A stretch of 64,000 nucleotides of DNA from Holophagae bacterium (lineage in GTDB: Bacteria > Acidobacteriota > Holophagae > Acanthopleuribacterales > Acanthopleuribacteraceae), in contig JAJCXM010000007.1 of NCBI GenBank assembly GCA_029263455.1, positions 1 through 64,000 on the forward strand, written 5' to 3'. The first letter of the stretch is position 1. Every line of letters starts with the position of its first letter. The notes beneath the pieces were generated by a model, which was given only the letters and a program-made list of their open reading frames with translations, was not told the origin of the DNA and searched no databases. The position numbers and the translations under genes were made by a program. Positions 1 to 8,776 of the stretch are shown piece by piece.

Positions 1-3000
1 CCAGTTCTCGTTCTTGAGGCGGTTCGCGTAGTCGTAATCCAAAACCGCCTGGCCGGTGTCGCGGGACAGGCTGATTTGATTGTCGTTGCCGTCATAGCCA
101 AACGAGCTACTCCCGTTTCCGGGCCTGGTGACCGAGGTTAAACGTAAAGCTGAATCGTAAGACCAGGTGGTGGTCTCGTTTTCGGCATCGGTGACGGACA
201 GTGTCTTCCATTGGTTGGCGTAGTGATAGCTGGTGAGCGCGTCATTGGGCTCGGTGACGGAAATGAGCTGGTTAAGGATGTCATAGCTGTAATGGGTGCT
301 GACCAAAGCGCCTGAGGGCGAGGTGCGGCGATGCTCGATGGTGTTGTGGCTGGCGTCGTACTCGAATTCGCTGCGGGTGCCGACATCGTTCTCTTGGAAG
401 ATGGGGCGATCGTAGAAATCAAAGGCGCTGGTTGAACCACGACCCAAGGCGTCCTGCACCCGTGTGGCACGACCCAAGGCATCAAACCCCGAGTAAGTCG
501 TAGTGGTCGCTTCGTCAAGTTCACCGACTGTGTTCGAGCTAAGCAAACCACGCAGGTTGTAGGTGTAGCGTTGAAGGCGAGCGGTGGCATCCAGGGTCTC
601 GATTACGCGATTCTGTTGGTCGTAATGGTTCTCAATAAGTCGAATCTGTGCTCGATCTTGGGCGATTAAGTTACCCAATTGATCGAAGAACTCCTGGGTT
701 TCGATGCCTTTGGCGTCGACCGTAATCACTTGGCGTTCGTCGTCGATGTAGGCCTTGGAGACCGTTTCGCCGCCCAAACCATCAGACGTGATGATTTGCT
801 TATGGACGCGATTGAGCGCGTCATATTCGAGGGTGGTGGTGATGCCGCGGAAATCGACGGCGCCCACCATGTTCTCACCGTCCCAGCCTTGGGTGGCGGT
901 ACCTCGTAAGCTGTCGACGACACGTGTCAGTCGACCACGCGCGTCCATATGACGGGTGGTCACATGTCCGTGAAGATTGGTGTAGGTTTCAGCGACGTTC
1001 CCCTGGTTTTGCGTGTAGGCGAATGATTCTTGGACCGTAAGCCCATCCAGCAGTCTTTGCGTGGTGAGCGGGCGGTTATAGACATCGTAATTAGTGGATG
1101 TTTGAATGCCACGTGCGTCGGTGCTTGATAGGGTGTTGCCGAACACGTCATAGGACCAAGTTGTGGTGTAACCAAGTGGCGCGTTTTCTGTAATCGGGCG
1201 GCCAAGAGCGTCACGCTGAGTTAACGTCACAGAGCCATCGGCATGGTCGCTGCGATCCACATGACCGTTTTCGTTGTAATGCCAACTGGTTCCGAATCCC
1301 TCTTGAGATTCGCTGGTCAGTTGACCCAGCTCATTGATGTGTCGCGTGATCGCGCCGTCTAATGGCGGATGTTCCACAACCTCACGATCATGTTGATTGT
1401 ATGACCAGATCGTGACCTGGTTGTCGGGCTGGTTGAAGCGGATCTCGTGCGTAAGGCGATTGCGGGAATCGTAATTACGTTCAAAACCGGCACCCGTCAA
1501 AGTGTTGGTTTGCGAGACCAGGTTTCCATTGGGGTCATATGTATGAAGGATGCTATGTCCCAAGGGTTGATCGATTGTGTCTAGACGTCTGGCAGCATCA
1601 TAGCTGTAACGTGTCTCATTGCCGTTGGCATCCGATTCACTTCGTTTCAAGCCAACGGCATCGAAGCTGTAGTGAAGGGTGTGATTGGTTGGTAACACTA
1701 GTCTTTTGAGATTTAGACGGGCGTCATACGTGTATTGTGTGGTGGCCCCACGCCAATCCGTTTCAGATTCAATCAGTTCGGTGCCCGTCAAATAGGAGCG
1801 AGACTCGAAAAAGAATCCATTCAGCGTTGTGAATTCAAGCCGGTCCGCATCGTCGTATTGGTAGATGTAAGTGCGATTGCCTGTCTGTTCGAAGGTTTTA
1901 TTGCCATGAATATCGTAACGATAGGTCGTCTCTATGTTTGGGCTTTCAATAAATGGGCCCGTGTCAACATCGATGGAAAGTGGGCGATTCAAAAAATCAT
2001 ATAGGGTTACGGTTGTCAGCGAGCCATTGATTTCAAGGGTGATCTGACCAAGCGGCTTGTAACCGAAACCACGATTTATGCCCTGTGACGCATCAGCGCT
2101 GGCGGTCACAGCTACGAGCTGATCGATCCCATTGTAATCAAATCGTTTAACAAGTCCGTTGGATTCGCTCTGTTGCCGCACCCTTCCCCGAGAATCATGG
2201 ACGGTGGTGATGGTGTAGTTGTCGGGCAGCGTTTTGGTGGCCGGCATGCCATAACGATCGTAGCTCATGTGCGTGCGGTTGCCATTAGGGTCAGTGATCT
2301 CGATCAAATCGCCATTGCGCGCATACTCGAATCTGGTGGTGATTTGGCTGCCTAATCGCTGAGAGCTAATCGAGCCATTGCTTGGATCAATTTGCCAAGT
2401 GGTGGTCGTACCAATCGCATCGACGTGTAGCTGCGGCTTATTCCATTCTTGATCATAAACCCAGGTTTCGGTGGAGCCAGCAAGTGATTTAAAGGTTAGG
2501 TTCCCTTTTTCATCGTAGCCGTAGCTGATGAACTGGCCTGCTTCGTTGGTTTCTGACATAAGTAAGACGTCATTTACCGCCCAGTCCATGGACTTGATGC
2601 CTAGAGGTCCTTCGATTCTGGTTGCCTGACCGTGGAAATTGAATTCATAGTATGTCGTGGCAATCGCGTCCCAAACGGTGGACGCGTCATCCGTGAAGTC
2701 AAAATGAGTGACGATGGGAGGTTGTCCAAACTCTGGATGTTCTGTCAGTGTCCGTACAAAATCGCCTGGTCCAGGGTCCGGTGCATTGGGGAAACTTACG
2801 ACGCTGTGATAGTCGATGTTCAGTACGAGTCCGTTGGCGTTCTCGTGGGATGCCATGTTGTTGGCATAGGGTTCTGGCAGACAAGGATCGAGGTAGGTAT
2901 AGTTATCCTCCCGAGCATCGCGCTGTACCTTTAACAGCCGACCCCACTCATCGTGCGTGAAAAGGATTTCATCGCTCGGTGTCACGCCCAAAGTGGTGAC

Positions 3001-6000
3001 AGCCGTAATCATATAGGTCTGCATTTTCGTGTGAAACTCGTAGTGGAAAACGAGAGAACGTCCAGACGAATCGGTGACGCGAGATATGTGGCCTTCGGTG
3101 TTGTAATAGCAGGTAAGTCGGTTACCGAAAGGGTCAACGATGGCTTTGAAGTTCTGAAAATAAGTAAAAGGGTGTTCCCTTTGCTGTTCGGGATGGATTA
3201 AGGGGCCATATTCGTAGCGCATGCCGGACTTCAGGCGCAAGGTCAGTACGTGAGTTGTAGGATCTTCAAAAAGTTGAGCGTGATTACCTGGGCCTTCGGG
3301 TTCATATCCGTTTCCGCCGCGTGTAAACACCAGACCCGAACCATCGCCGCCGAGCACTTTAACGCGTGTTGCGTCTAACTTGACAATGCGGGTCAGATAG
3401 TTATGTGTCCACCCAATCCCCATTGGATTGTAGTTGATTCCTACGGCTGAGTTGTAGCTGCGATTGAATTCAAGTGTCGGCCCGCGACCCGGGTAAGCGA
3501 TATCGGTGAAACCAGTGGAAAAGCTGCCATTAGTGAGACTGACGTTCTTGACCTGAGTATCGCCAACGCGTAGTCCCGATCGGAATTTTTGCACAATCTC
3601 CACTTTACCGGTGCGATGGATGGGCACTTCCATACCCGATTGCGTGGTGAATACGGCATCAAAGTTCCATGTACGTTTGCCAGGCGTCATATCCAAATCG
3701 AAGATGTAATTGCCCGGTTCTAGATACTCATTGAATACATAAGTGGTCCCGTCCCCAAGAGCAAAAGTAATAACGCCGGGCATGAGAGTTTCAAAACCGA
3801 TTTTGCGGCCAGAAGGTGGGGTTGGCGGGTTGATTGATGTGGGATCGATTTCCATGTGATAGACGTAGTTGGGATCAAAATCGAAGCCCAACCCATCTTC
3901 GTCTATCGCCGCGACTCCGATATCCTCAATGGTTCTTGCATTTATGGCAATACGATTGCTCAGTGTGCGATCGCCTTGCTTGATCCCAACCAATTCGAAC
4001 TCGTATTCTTCTCGTCGTTTCATCTCGAAATCGGCGGGCAACGACAGGTAACGTAGATTCTGGCCGGTGACGTAGCTCGGATCGACCGGATGGATTAGGA
4101 ACGGCTCAAGTCCCGCATAATCGTAAACGTGAATCTCCAGTTGATCGTATTCCTGAGCCTGGTTGACGGCTAACTGTTGTTCGAAGGCCGTAAACACGTC
4201 GCGGTCTGTGTCCATTTCGCAATCGAGTCGTTTATCTTTCGCGGCCGCGCTATCGGTGTTGAGTTTGTAAATCCAGGCATCGTTTTCGATGGCACGAATG
4301 ATCAAGTCTTTGTCGCGCACGACTTTGATAGGGATGCGCCCTGATTGGTAGGATTGTCCAGGGTTCCGGTTTTCGTCGACGTTGAAGAATAGCTGGACGG
4401 CATAGCTCTTGGTGGGGTCGAAATAGCTGTTCTTGGCAATTTTGATGGCTGGTGAAAGCGCCGCAAATGTTTGGATACGTCGCCCGTCTTCATAGATTTC
4501 CCAAGTATGATTTGCGGCACCGATGAAGTTGGTTGGCGTGATTAAGGGGTCTAGAGTGACATCGTCCGTTAGTTGATTTTGTACATTGACCATAAATTCG
4601 GGGATGTTAGATTCGGCAAGTCCTACGGCGTAACTCATGACCGCAAAACGGTGTGGCGGACTGTAATGATGGTCTGTAGGTTCAACTCTCTTGAAATCAG
4701 ACATGAAGGCGGCCGTCCAGATGCCCGGACAAGTCAGGTTATAAACCAGGCTGCCTTCGCCTTGGTTTTCTGTATAAATATCGATGTATGATTGGTCAGG
4801 AAACCGCTCTGAAGGCCATTTCTTCGAGTAGGAACGGATGAATTGGAACTCAAGCGTTTGGTTCTCTGTCGGCACCAATTCACATTCGGTGGTGATGCCA
4901 CAGATGGTTTCAGGATCACCGCAAGGGGCTCCGGAGTAGGGCGGCCCAAAGATTTGATTTTCGAAACTAACTTTTCTTGTAATCGTAAGTGGGTGAGCCC
5001 GAGTAACCGTGGGTTGTTCGTCGGTTAATAGGAACTGATAGGCGGGCCATGTTTGCAGGGCCGGATCGATTTCGACGCTCAAATCATTGAATTCGATATC
5101 TGAACTGATCTTGATACAAGGATCCACTTCGCGTTCAAGCAACGTGGTACAGGCATCTTCAAAGACAAATTCATCGGTGTTGTCTTCGCAGCCAGAAGGA
5201 CCAAGTACACTATTTGGCCAGATAATATTGGCGCATGGACTGTATTCGAGACCCTCGGGCAGTTCGTCAGCGGGAATTTCGAAAGGGATGATGGGAATGG
5301 ACCATTCACTAACGGAACTTGAACTTACCACTAGATAACTAACGGCTTCCCCGGGCCCATCCACAGGTTGCTGTTGATTTAGCATGCCTCTTTCTATGTT
5401 GATCCAGCGATCTAAAGGGCCTCCATCTAGACTGTAACTCTTAAGCTTTGAATCTCGTTCATCGGCGTCGCGATAAAGGAACGGGGTCAAATCATCCTGT
5501 TCATAGCCCAGCACATCAAGCAGGTCGGTCAGTTCTTGTTGGCAGATATCATAAGGTCCATGTTCCACTTCAAGGTTGATGGCTTGGTTGGCGATAGGGT
5601 TTTGTTTGGCATCAACCAACTCGAAGACAATCTTGTATTTATCGTTGGGTCCCATTTCTATGATTGAAGGGTCAACCCCAAAGTCTGTTGGTCGATAGTA
5701 GCGACCGCGAAAATGAGATGGTTCGCCTGGCACGACCCGGACCGTAACAGGAACACCGGCAAACGCAAATGGACCCAAATTTTCAGGTGGATCCGTACTT
5801 ACGAAGTAGTAGTGATAGGCAACCACATCTTGGTTTGGTTCTTCTAATAATTCGTAACTGGGGTTGTCCGCTAGGATCTCTGTAGGTGGCGTGAATGTGA
5901 ATGAAACCACGCCGGAATCATCACTAATAGACTCAACATAAAAATCCAACTTAATAGGATCTAAAAGATAACTTGCTCGATTGCGAATGAGTTTACCGAA

Positions 6001-8394
6001 ATAGTCGTAAGCTTCGAATTTCAGGATAAGTTCGCCACTATCGGCTGGATAGTCTTGGAAGGTTCGATCTAGTGCAACAAAGTAGGCCAGGTTGTAGGCA
6101 GACTCGAAATAGTGGACAGGTTGCTGGATGGGCTCTTCAGATTCAGGCGGGAAATCACTCATAGCTGACGAGGTGCTGCCACCTGACTCCGAATGGTTAA
6201 GCAACCAAATGGATTGGCCCGTTTGTGGAAATAGAGCGCGCGCACCTTCCCAAACAAATGCGTCAATACTCACGGGCTGCTGCGGCAATCGGACGTGAGA
6301 ACCGGCCACTAGAAGATCACGAATCTGATCCAAAAACGGGGTGCTGAAAGGGAGAAAGGGGATCTGATCGATATCGGCGGATGTCAAATCAAGTATCGCG
6401 ACTCCGCTTGAATTGGCCTCTTTCAATAGGTCAGGCACCGACAAAGTGTTAACCGACTCACCAAGGTGATCGATTTTTGTGGCTTCATTCTGAGCAGCTA
6501 CCAGGCCGGCCAGTAATTGGAAAGTACCGGTCCGGGAGTCCGGAATATTTGCGTGTTCGGGAACGGCGCGGGTGGGTCGGGCGTCCGCATCCAACACAAT
6601 GCGACTTGGTTGCAAAAAAAGATCGTCGCCCATAGTCATCGTCGGCACATGGTCGATAGAAAGCATAGCGAAATGAGGCGTTGCATGAACGGGTCTGATG
6701 CCTAAGGCAGCGCCAATCTGGTGTTCTGTCAACATGCTGTCCTGCAAATAGCCGGTTAGCATTTGACGCATATAGTTGCCGAAGGGATAGAAGTCTTCCG
6801 GTATCGTGACCGAATCTGGCGCTAGAACGCCGACCGCACTTTGAAAGCCAAAAACAGTGTATCCGCCCACTCTTAGAGGATTCTTGCTGATCCATTGCGG
6901 TTGCTGTCCTGGAAGTGCAACGCCAACCTCTAGCGTCAGCAAGGCGCCTGGCTCGAACCCGTGAGCAGCTCGAGTTAAAGGGAAATCACCCAACCTGATA
7001 GCGGGGCTGAGGCGCAAAAGCTGGGCAGGCACGCGCCACCTATTGCCGTATTGAGTAACCAGATCGCGGTCCACCTCGTCATAAGGGACTGCATCCCAAA
7101 TCAGAGCTTGTCGATACGCTTGCACCATTGAAGTTTCGTACTGATGTACTTCGAGTCCGGTCTCATCGGTCACGCGGAAAAGGACTTTTTGGTGGAATGA
7201 TGCAGGTATGGTCGCCCAAGTATCTCTGAGTTCAATCACCTCATAGGGCAAGCTTAGAGGTAGGATATTTGGTAAATCGGGGTTGTTTTGCCAGCGATCG
7301 GCCATCGTTGAAAGATCACTGCCTGCGACGTCCAACATCTGCTGGTTTAACCAAGACGCGGCGTCCCGATTCTCTTGATCTTGAAACTGATTGAGCCAGG
7401 CAACCGCATCTATCGATAAGCCTTCAAGCGGATCGATCCATTGAGGGTCAGCATGCCAAGTCCCGCTGGCTGGATCAATGGCAAGCCAGGCTCGGTCGCC
7501 AGCGCCCACCTGATTGCCGCGATAATTGGTGATGGGAAGGTAGAGTTCCAGCCAAACACGTTCTATTTGTATGTGAGATCTGACTGCCTGATTGTCGAAA
7601 ACCCATTCGAACGGGATCTCGGCTGCGCGTAACGTATTATCTACAGCCGCTAAATCACCCAGCCTAAGCCAATTGAGCATGGTTTCAATAGGCACATTAA
7701 CTAGGCCGTAATTGAGACGACCTGTCGCGCCCCAAGCCTCGGCCAGCTCAAGGAAGGCGGCGGCGATGTCGGCATCGTTGCCACAACCGTCTGCTAACAC
7801 GGCTTGAGTTGATTTCCGTCGCCCGTAATAGGGTTCGTAACTTATGTTCTGTTCAAAGTAGCTCAGTAAGGCTGGTGCGCTGTCAGGTAGCGCTTTGTTC
7901 AATGGAGACGATTCTCTTGGAATTTCAATTTGAGCTGCTGGGCCAGACCAATCTATGGACGGCAAGCTATTCGCCTTTAACGGGATGGTATCGCCCCACC
8001 TGGGCGTGATGGATTGGCCGTTTAATCTTTGGGGGGACGAAAGGACCGCTGCGAGCTGTTGGCGGAGCGATTCAGTCTTACCTTGGAGCGTTAGGGCCTG
8101 GGCAAGCGACTGGCATTTTTGGCGAGCTGATCCCACGGCCGGTGACTGCTGATTTGGGTCAGATTTCTGTAGCAGATAGTCCCATAACACCAAGGCGTCC
8201 AGAAGTTCGTCTTTCACCGCGGTCTGTGGTTGTTTGTTTTTCTTTAACCCTTCAAGCAAATGACTTGCGTTTTGATGGATGGTGCTAGCCAACTTCTCGT
8301 GCGTTGCGCGACGCGCAAGGCTCGGGTCAAACGCCGGTTCCTGTGCCAACGTCAGAAATCCTGTGCAAAGCAGGAAGAGAACAGAGCGCCCCAT
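1..8394 (-). CDS. Secreted transglutaminase-like / Rhs YD-repeat protein (C-terminus beyond window)
   Basis: The frame is open from the ATG at 8394 to position 1 (2798 codons) and continues off the window, so the C-terminal tip is unseen. The N-terminus MGRSVLFLLCTGFLTLAQ is a signal peptide. Residues ~165-310 resemble the transglutaminase-like domain found in front of many YD proteins: a G-C-G-N-D block with Cys204, then R-V-W-L-E, N-Y-R-G and W-L-A-I-D-P with Asp307. Arg279 sits where the block normally reads H-V-W. About 1300 residues of unassigned beta-rich sequence follow. Near residue 1630 comes the Rhs entry block (R-S-Y-N-S ... G-I-G-W-T-H-N-Y), then YD repeats (such as YDALNRV, YDVFGN, YDANGN-like units) to the edge. 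It is the last visible gene of the 30.6-kb operon; its ATG is one base after the preceding stop. Known: Rhs shells encase C-terminal toxin or effector modules. Inferred: an exported Rhs effector or surface protein; the cargo cannot be named from this window. Confidence 0.9.
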   Translation of the reverse strand, partial: MGRSVLFLLCTGFLTLAQEPAFDPSLARRATHEKLASTIHQNASHLLEGLKKNKQPQTAVKDELLDALVLWDYLLQKSDPNQQSPAVGSARQKCQSLAQALTLQGKTESLRQQLAAVLSSPQRLNGQSITPRWGDTIPLKANSLPSIDWSGPAAQIEIPRESSPLNKALPDSAPALLSYFEQNISYEPYYGRRKSTQAVLADGCGNDADIAAAFLELAEAWGATGRLNYGLVNVPIETMLNWLRLGDLAAVDNTLRAAEIPFEWVFDNQAVRSHIQIERVWLELYLPITNYRGNQVGAGDRAWLAIDPASGTWHADPQWIDPLEGLSIDAVAWLNQFQDQENRDAASWLNQQMLDVAGSDLSTMADRWQNNPDLPNILPLSLPYEVIELRDTWATIPASFHQKVLFRVTDETGLEVHQYETSMVQAYRQALIWDAVPYDEVDRDLVTQYGNRWRVPAQLLRLSPAIRLGDFPLTRAAHGFEPGALLTLEVGVALPGQQPQWISKNPLRVGGYTVFGFQSAVGVLAPDSVTIPEDFYPFGNYMRQMLTGYLQDSMLTEHQIGAALGIRPVHATPHFAMLSIDHVPTMTMGDDLFLQPSRIVLDADARPTRAVPEHANIPDSRTGTFQLLAGLVAAQNEATKIDHLGESVNTLSVPDLLKEANSSGVAILDLTSADIDQIPFLPFSTPFLDQIRDLLVAGSHVRLPQQPVSIDAFVWEGARALFPQTGQSIWLLNHSESGGSTSSAMSDFPPESEEPIQQPVHYFESAYNLAYFVALDRTFQDYPADSGELILKFEAYDYFGKLIRNRASYLLDPIKLDFYVESISDDSGVVSFTFTPPTEILADNPSYELLEEPNQDVVAYHYYFVSTDPPENLGPFAFAGVPVTVRVVPGEPSHFRGRYYRPTDFGVDPSIIEMGPNDKYKIVFELVDAKQNPIANQAINLEVEHGPYDICQQELTDLLDVLGYEQDDLTPFLYRDADERDSKLKSYSLDGGPLDRWINIERGMLNQQQPVDGPGEAVSYLVVSSSSVSEWSIPIIPFEIPADELPEGLEYSPCANIIWPNSVLGPSGCEDNTDEFVFEDACTTLLEREVDPCIKISSDIEFNDLSVEIDPALQTWPAYQFLLTDEQPTVTRAHPLTITRKVSFENQIFGPPYSGAPCGDPETICGITTECELVPTENQTLEFQFIRSYSKKWPSERFPDQSYIDIYTENQGEGSLVYNLTCPGIWTAAFMSDFKRVEPTDHHYSPPHRFAVMSYAVGLAESNIPEFMVNVQNQLTDDVTLDPLITPTNFIGAANHTWEIYEDGRRIQTFAALSPAIKIAKNSYFDPTKSYAVQLFFNVDENRNPGQSYQSGRIPIKVVRDKDLIIRAIENDAWIYKLNTDSAAAKDKRLDCEMDTDRDVFTAFEQQLAVNQAQEYDQLEIHVYDYAGLEPFLIHPVDPSYVTGQNLRYLSLPADFEMKRREEYEFELVGIKQGDRTLSNRIAINARTIEDIGVAAIDEDGLGFDFDPNYVYHMEIDPTSINPPTPPSGRKIGFETLMPGVITFALGDGTTYVFNEYLEPGNYIFDLDMTPGKRTWNFDAVFTTQSGMEVPIHRTGKVEIVQKFRSGLRVGDTQVKNVSLTNGSFSTGFTDIAYPGRGPTLEFNRSYNSAVGINYNPMGIGWTHNYLTRIVKLDATRVKVLGGDGSGLVFTRGGNGYEPEGPGNHAQLFEDPTTHVLTLRLKSGMRYEYGPLIHPEQQREHPFTYFQNFKAIVDPFGNRLTCYYNTEGHISRVTDSSGRSLVFHYEFHTKMQTYMITAVTTLGVTPSDEILFTHDEWGRLLKVQRDAREDNYTYLDPCLPEPYANNMASHENANGLVLNIDYHSVVSFPNAPDPGPGDFVRTLTEHPEFGQPPIVTHFDFTDDASTVWDAIATTYYEFNFHGQATRIEGPLGIKSMDWAVNDVLLMSETNEAGQFISYGYDEKGNLTFKSLAGSTETWVYDQEWNKPQLHVDAIGTTTTWQIDPSNGSISSQRLGSQITTRFEYARNGDLIEITDPNGNRTHMSYDRYGMPATKTLPDNYTITTVHDSRGRVRQQSESNGLVKRFDYNGIDQLVAVTASADASQGINRGFGYKPLGQITLEINGSLTTVTLYDFLNRPLSIDVDTGPFIESPNIETTYRYDIHGNKTFEQTGNRTYIYQYDDADRLEFTTLNGFFFESRSYLTGTELIESETDWRGATTQYTYDARLNLKRLVLPTNHTLHYSFDAVGLKRSESDANGNETRYSYDAARRLDTIDQPLGHSILHTYDPNGNLVSQTNTLTGAGFERNYDSRNRLTHEIRFNQPDNQVTIWSYNQHDREVVEHPPLDGAITRHINELGQLTSESQEGFGTSWHYNENGHVDRSDHADGSVTLTQRDALGRPITENAPLGYTTTWSYDVFGNTLSSTDARGIQTSTNYDVYNRPLTTQRLLDGLTVQESFAYTQNQGNVAETYTNLHGHVTTRHMDARGRLTRVVDSLRGTATQGWDGENMVGAVDFRGITTTLEYDALNRVHKQIITSDGLGGETVSKAYIDDERQVITVDAKGIETQEFFDQLGNLIAQDRAQIRLIENHYDQQNRVIETLDATARLQRYTYNLRGLLSSNTVGELDEATTTTYSGFDALGRATRVQDALGRGSTSAFDFYDRPIFQENDVGTRSEFEYDASHNTIEHRRTSPSGALVSTHYSYDILNQLISVTEPNDALTSYHYANQWKTLSVTDAENETTTWSYDSALRLTSVTRPGNGSSSFGYDGNDNQISLSRDTGQAVLDYDYANRLKNENW

Positions 8395-8395
8395 G

Positions 8396-8776
8396 TTACT
8401 GATCACGAGACAACTCCTGCATAGACTCATAGACAGGTTTATTTTGAACCGGCTGGATCATTCGCCAAACGGTCCCGTTTGGTTGGCGTACCAGAGCCGA
8501 AATCTGCGCTTGTATGCGCAAAATGATGCGGTCCTCGCCGACGGCAAGTATCAACGCACTTTCGCGCCCAACTAAATCACCAATCTCGGCTGCAAAACGC
8601 CCTTCAGTTGACTTGAGAACCGCAAATCGGTCCAGTGTGAGTCCTAGCTGAAGCGCATTTAATGAAACATTTTGTGCAAGGTGGCGTCCGGTTTCGGCTA
8701 CGCTAATCGAAGGCCTTTTCTCCACCATATAGATAGAGTCTTGAGCGAAAAAGGACGCAATAATAATCCAAATCAT
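8396..8776 (-). CDS. Small exported protein of unknown function (126 aa)
   Basis: I do not recognise a family. The N-terminus MIWIIIASFFAQDS reads as a short signal peptide with likely cleavage after F-F-A, leaving about 114 residues, mostly alternating hydrophobic and polar (beta-like) with a few charged helical stretches. No cysteine, metal motif or lipobox is visible after the signal. Its ATG overlaps the TGA of the 6351-residue gene (ATGA at 8773-8776), and its TAA is one base before the ATG of the Rhs gene. It is therefore almost certainly co-translated with both giants. The conserved-looking placement suggests a helper such as a periplasmic chaperone, adaptor or plug for one of the giants, but nothing in the sequence proves this. 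The coupling on both ends is the main argument that it is a real gene. Confidence 0.8.
   Translation of the reverse strand: MIWIIIASFFAQDSIYMVEKRPSISVAETGRHLAQNVSLNALQLGLTLDRFAVLKSTEGRFAAEIGDLVGRESALILAVGEDRIILRIQAQISALVRQPNGTVWRMIQPVQNKPVYESMQELSRDQ
8773..8776 (-). other. Stop-start overlap (ATGA) coupling two genes
   Basis: The TGA ending the 6351-residue gene (8775-8773) shares two bases with the ATG of the 126-residue gene (8776-8774). Such overlaps are typical of translational coupling by re-initiation. Together with the TAA-C-ATG junction at 8398-8392, this ties three genes into one expression unit. Confidence 0.85.

Noticed and set aside
1-3500. Periodic signal of the YD repeats as a possible CRISPR or tandem DNA repeat
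   Set aside because: The periodicity is at protein level (Y-D-x-x-G units) with variable spacing; there are no identical DNA repeats with unique spacers.
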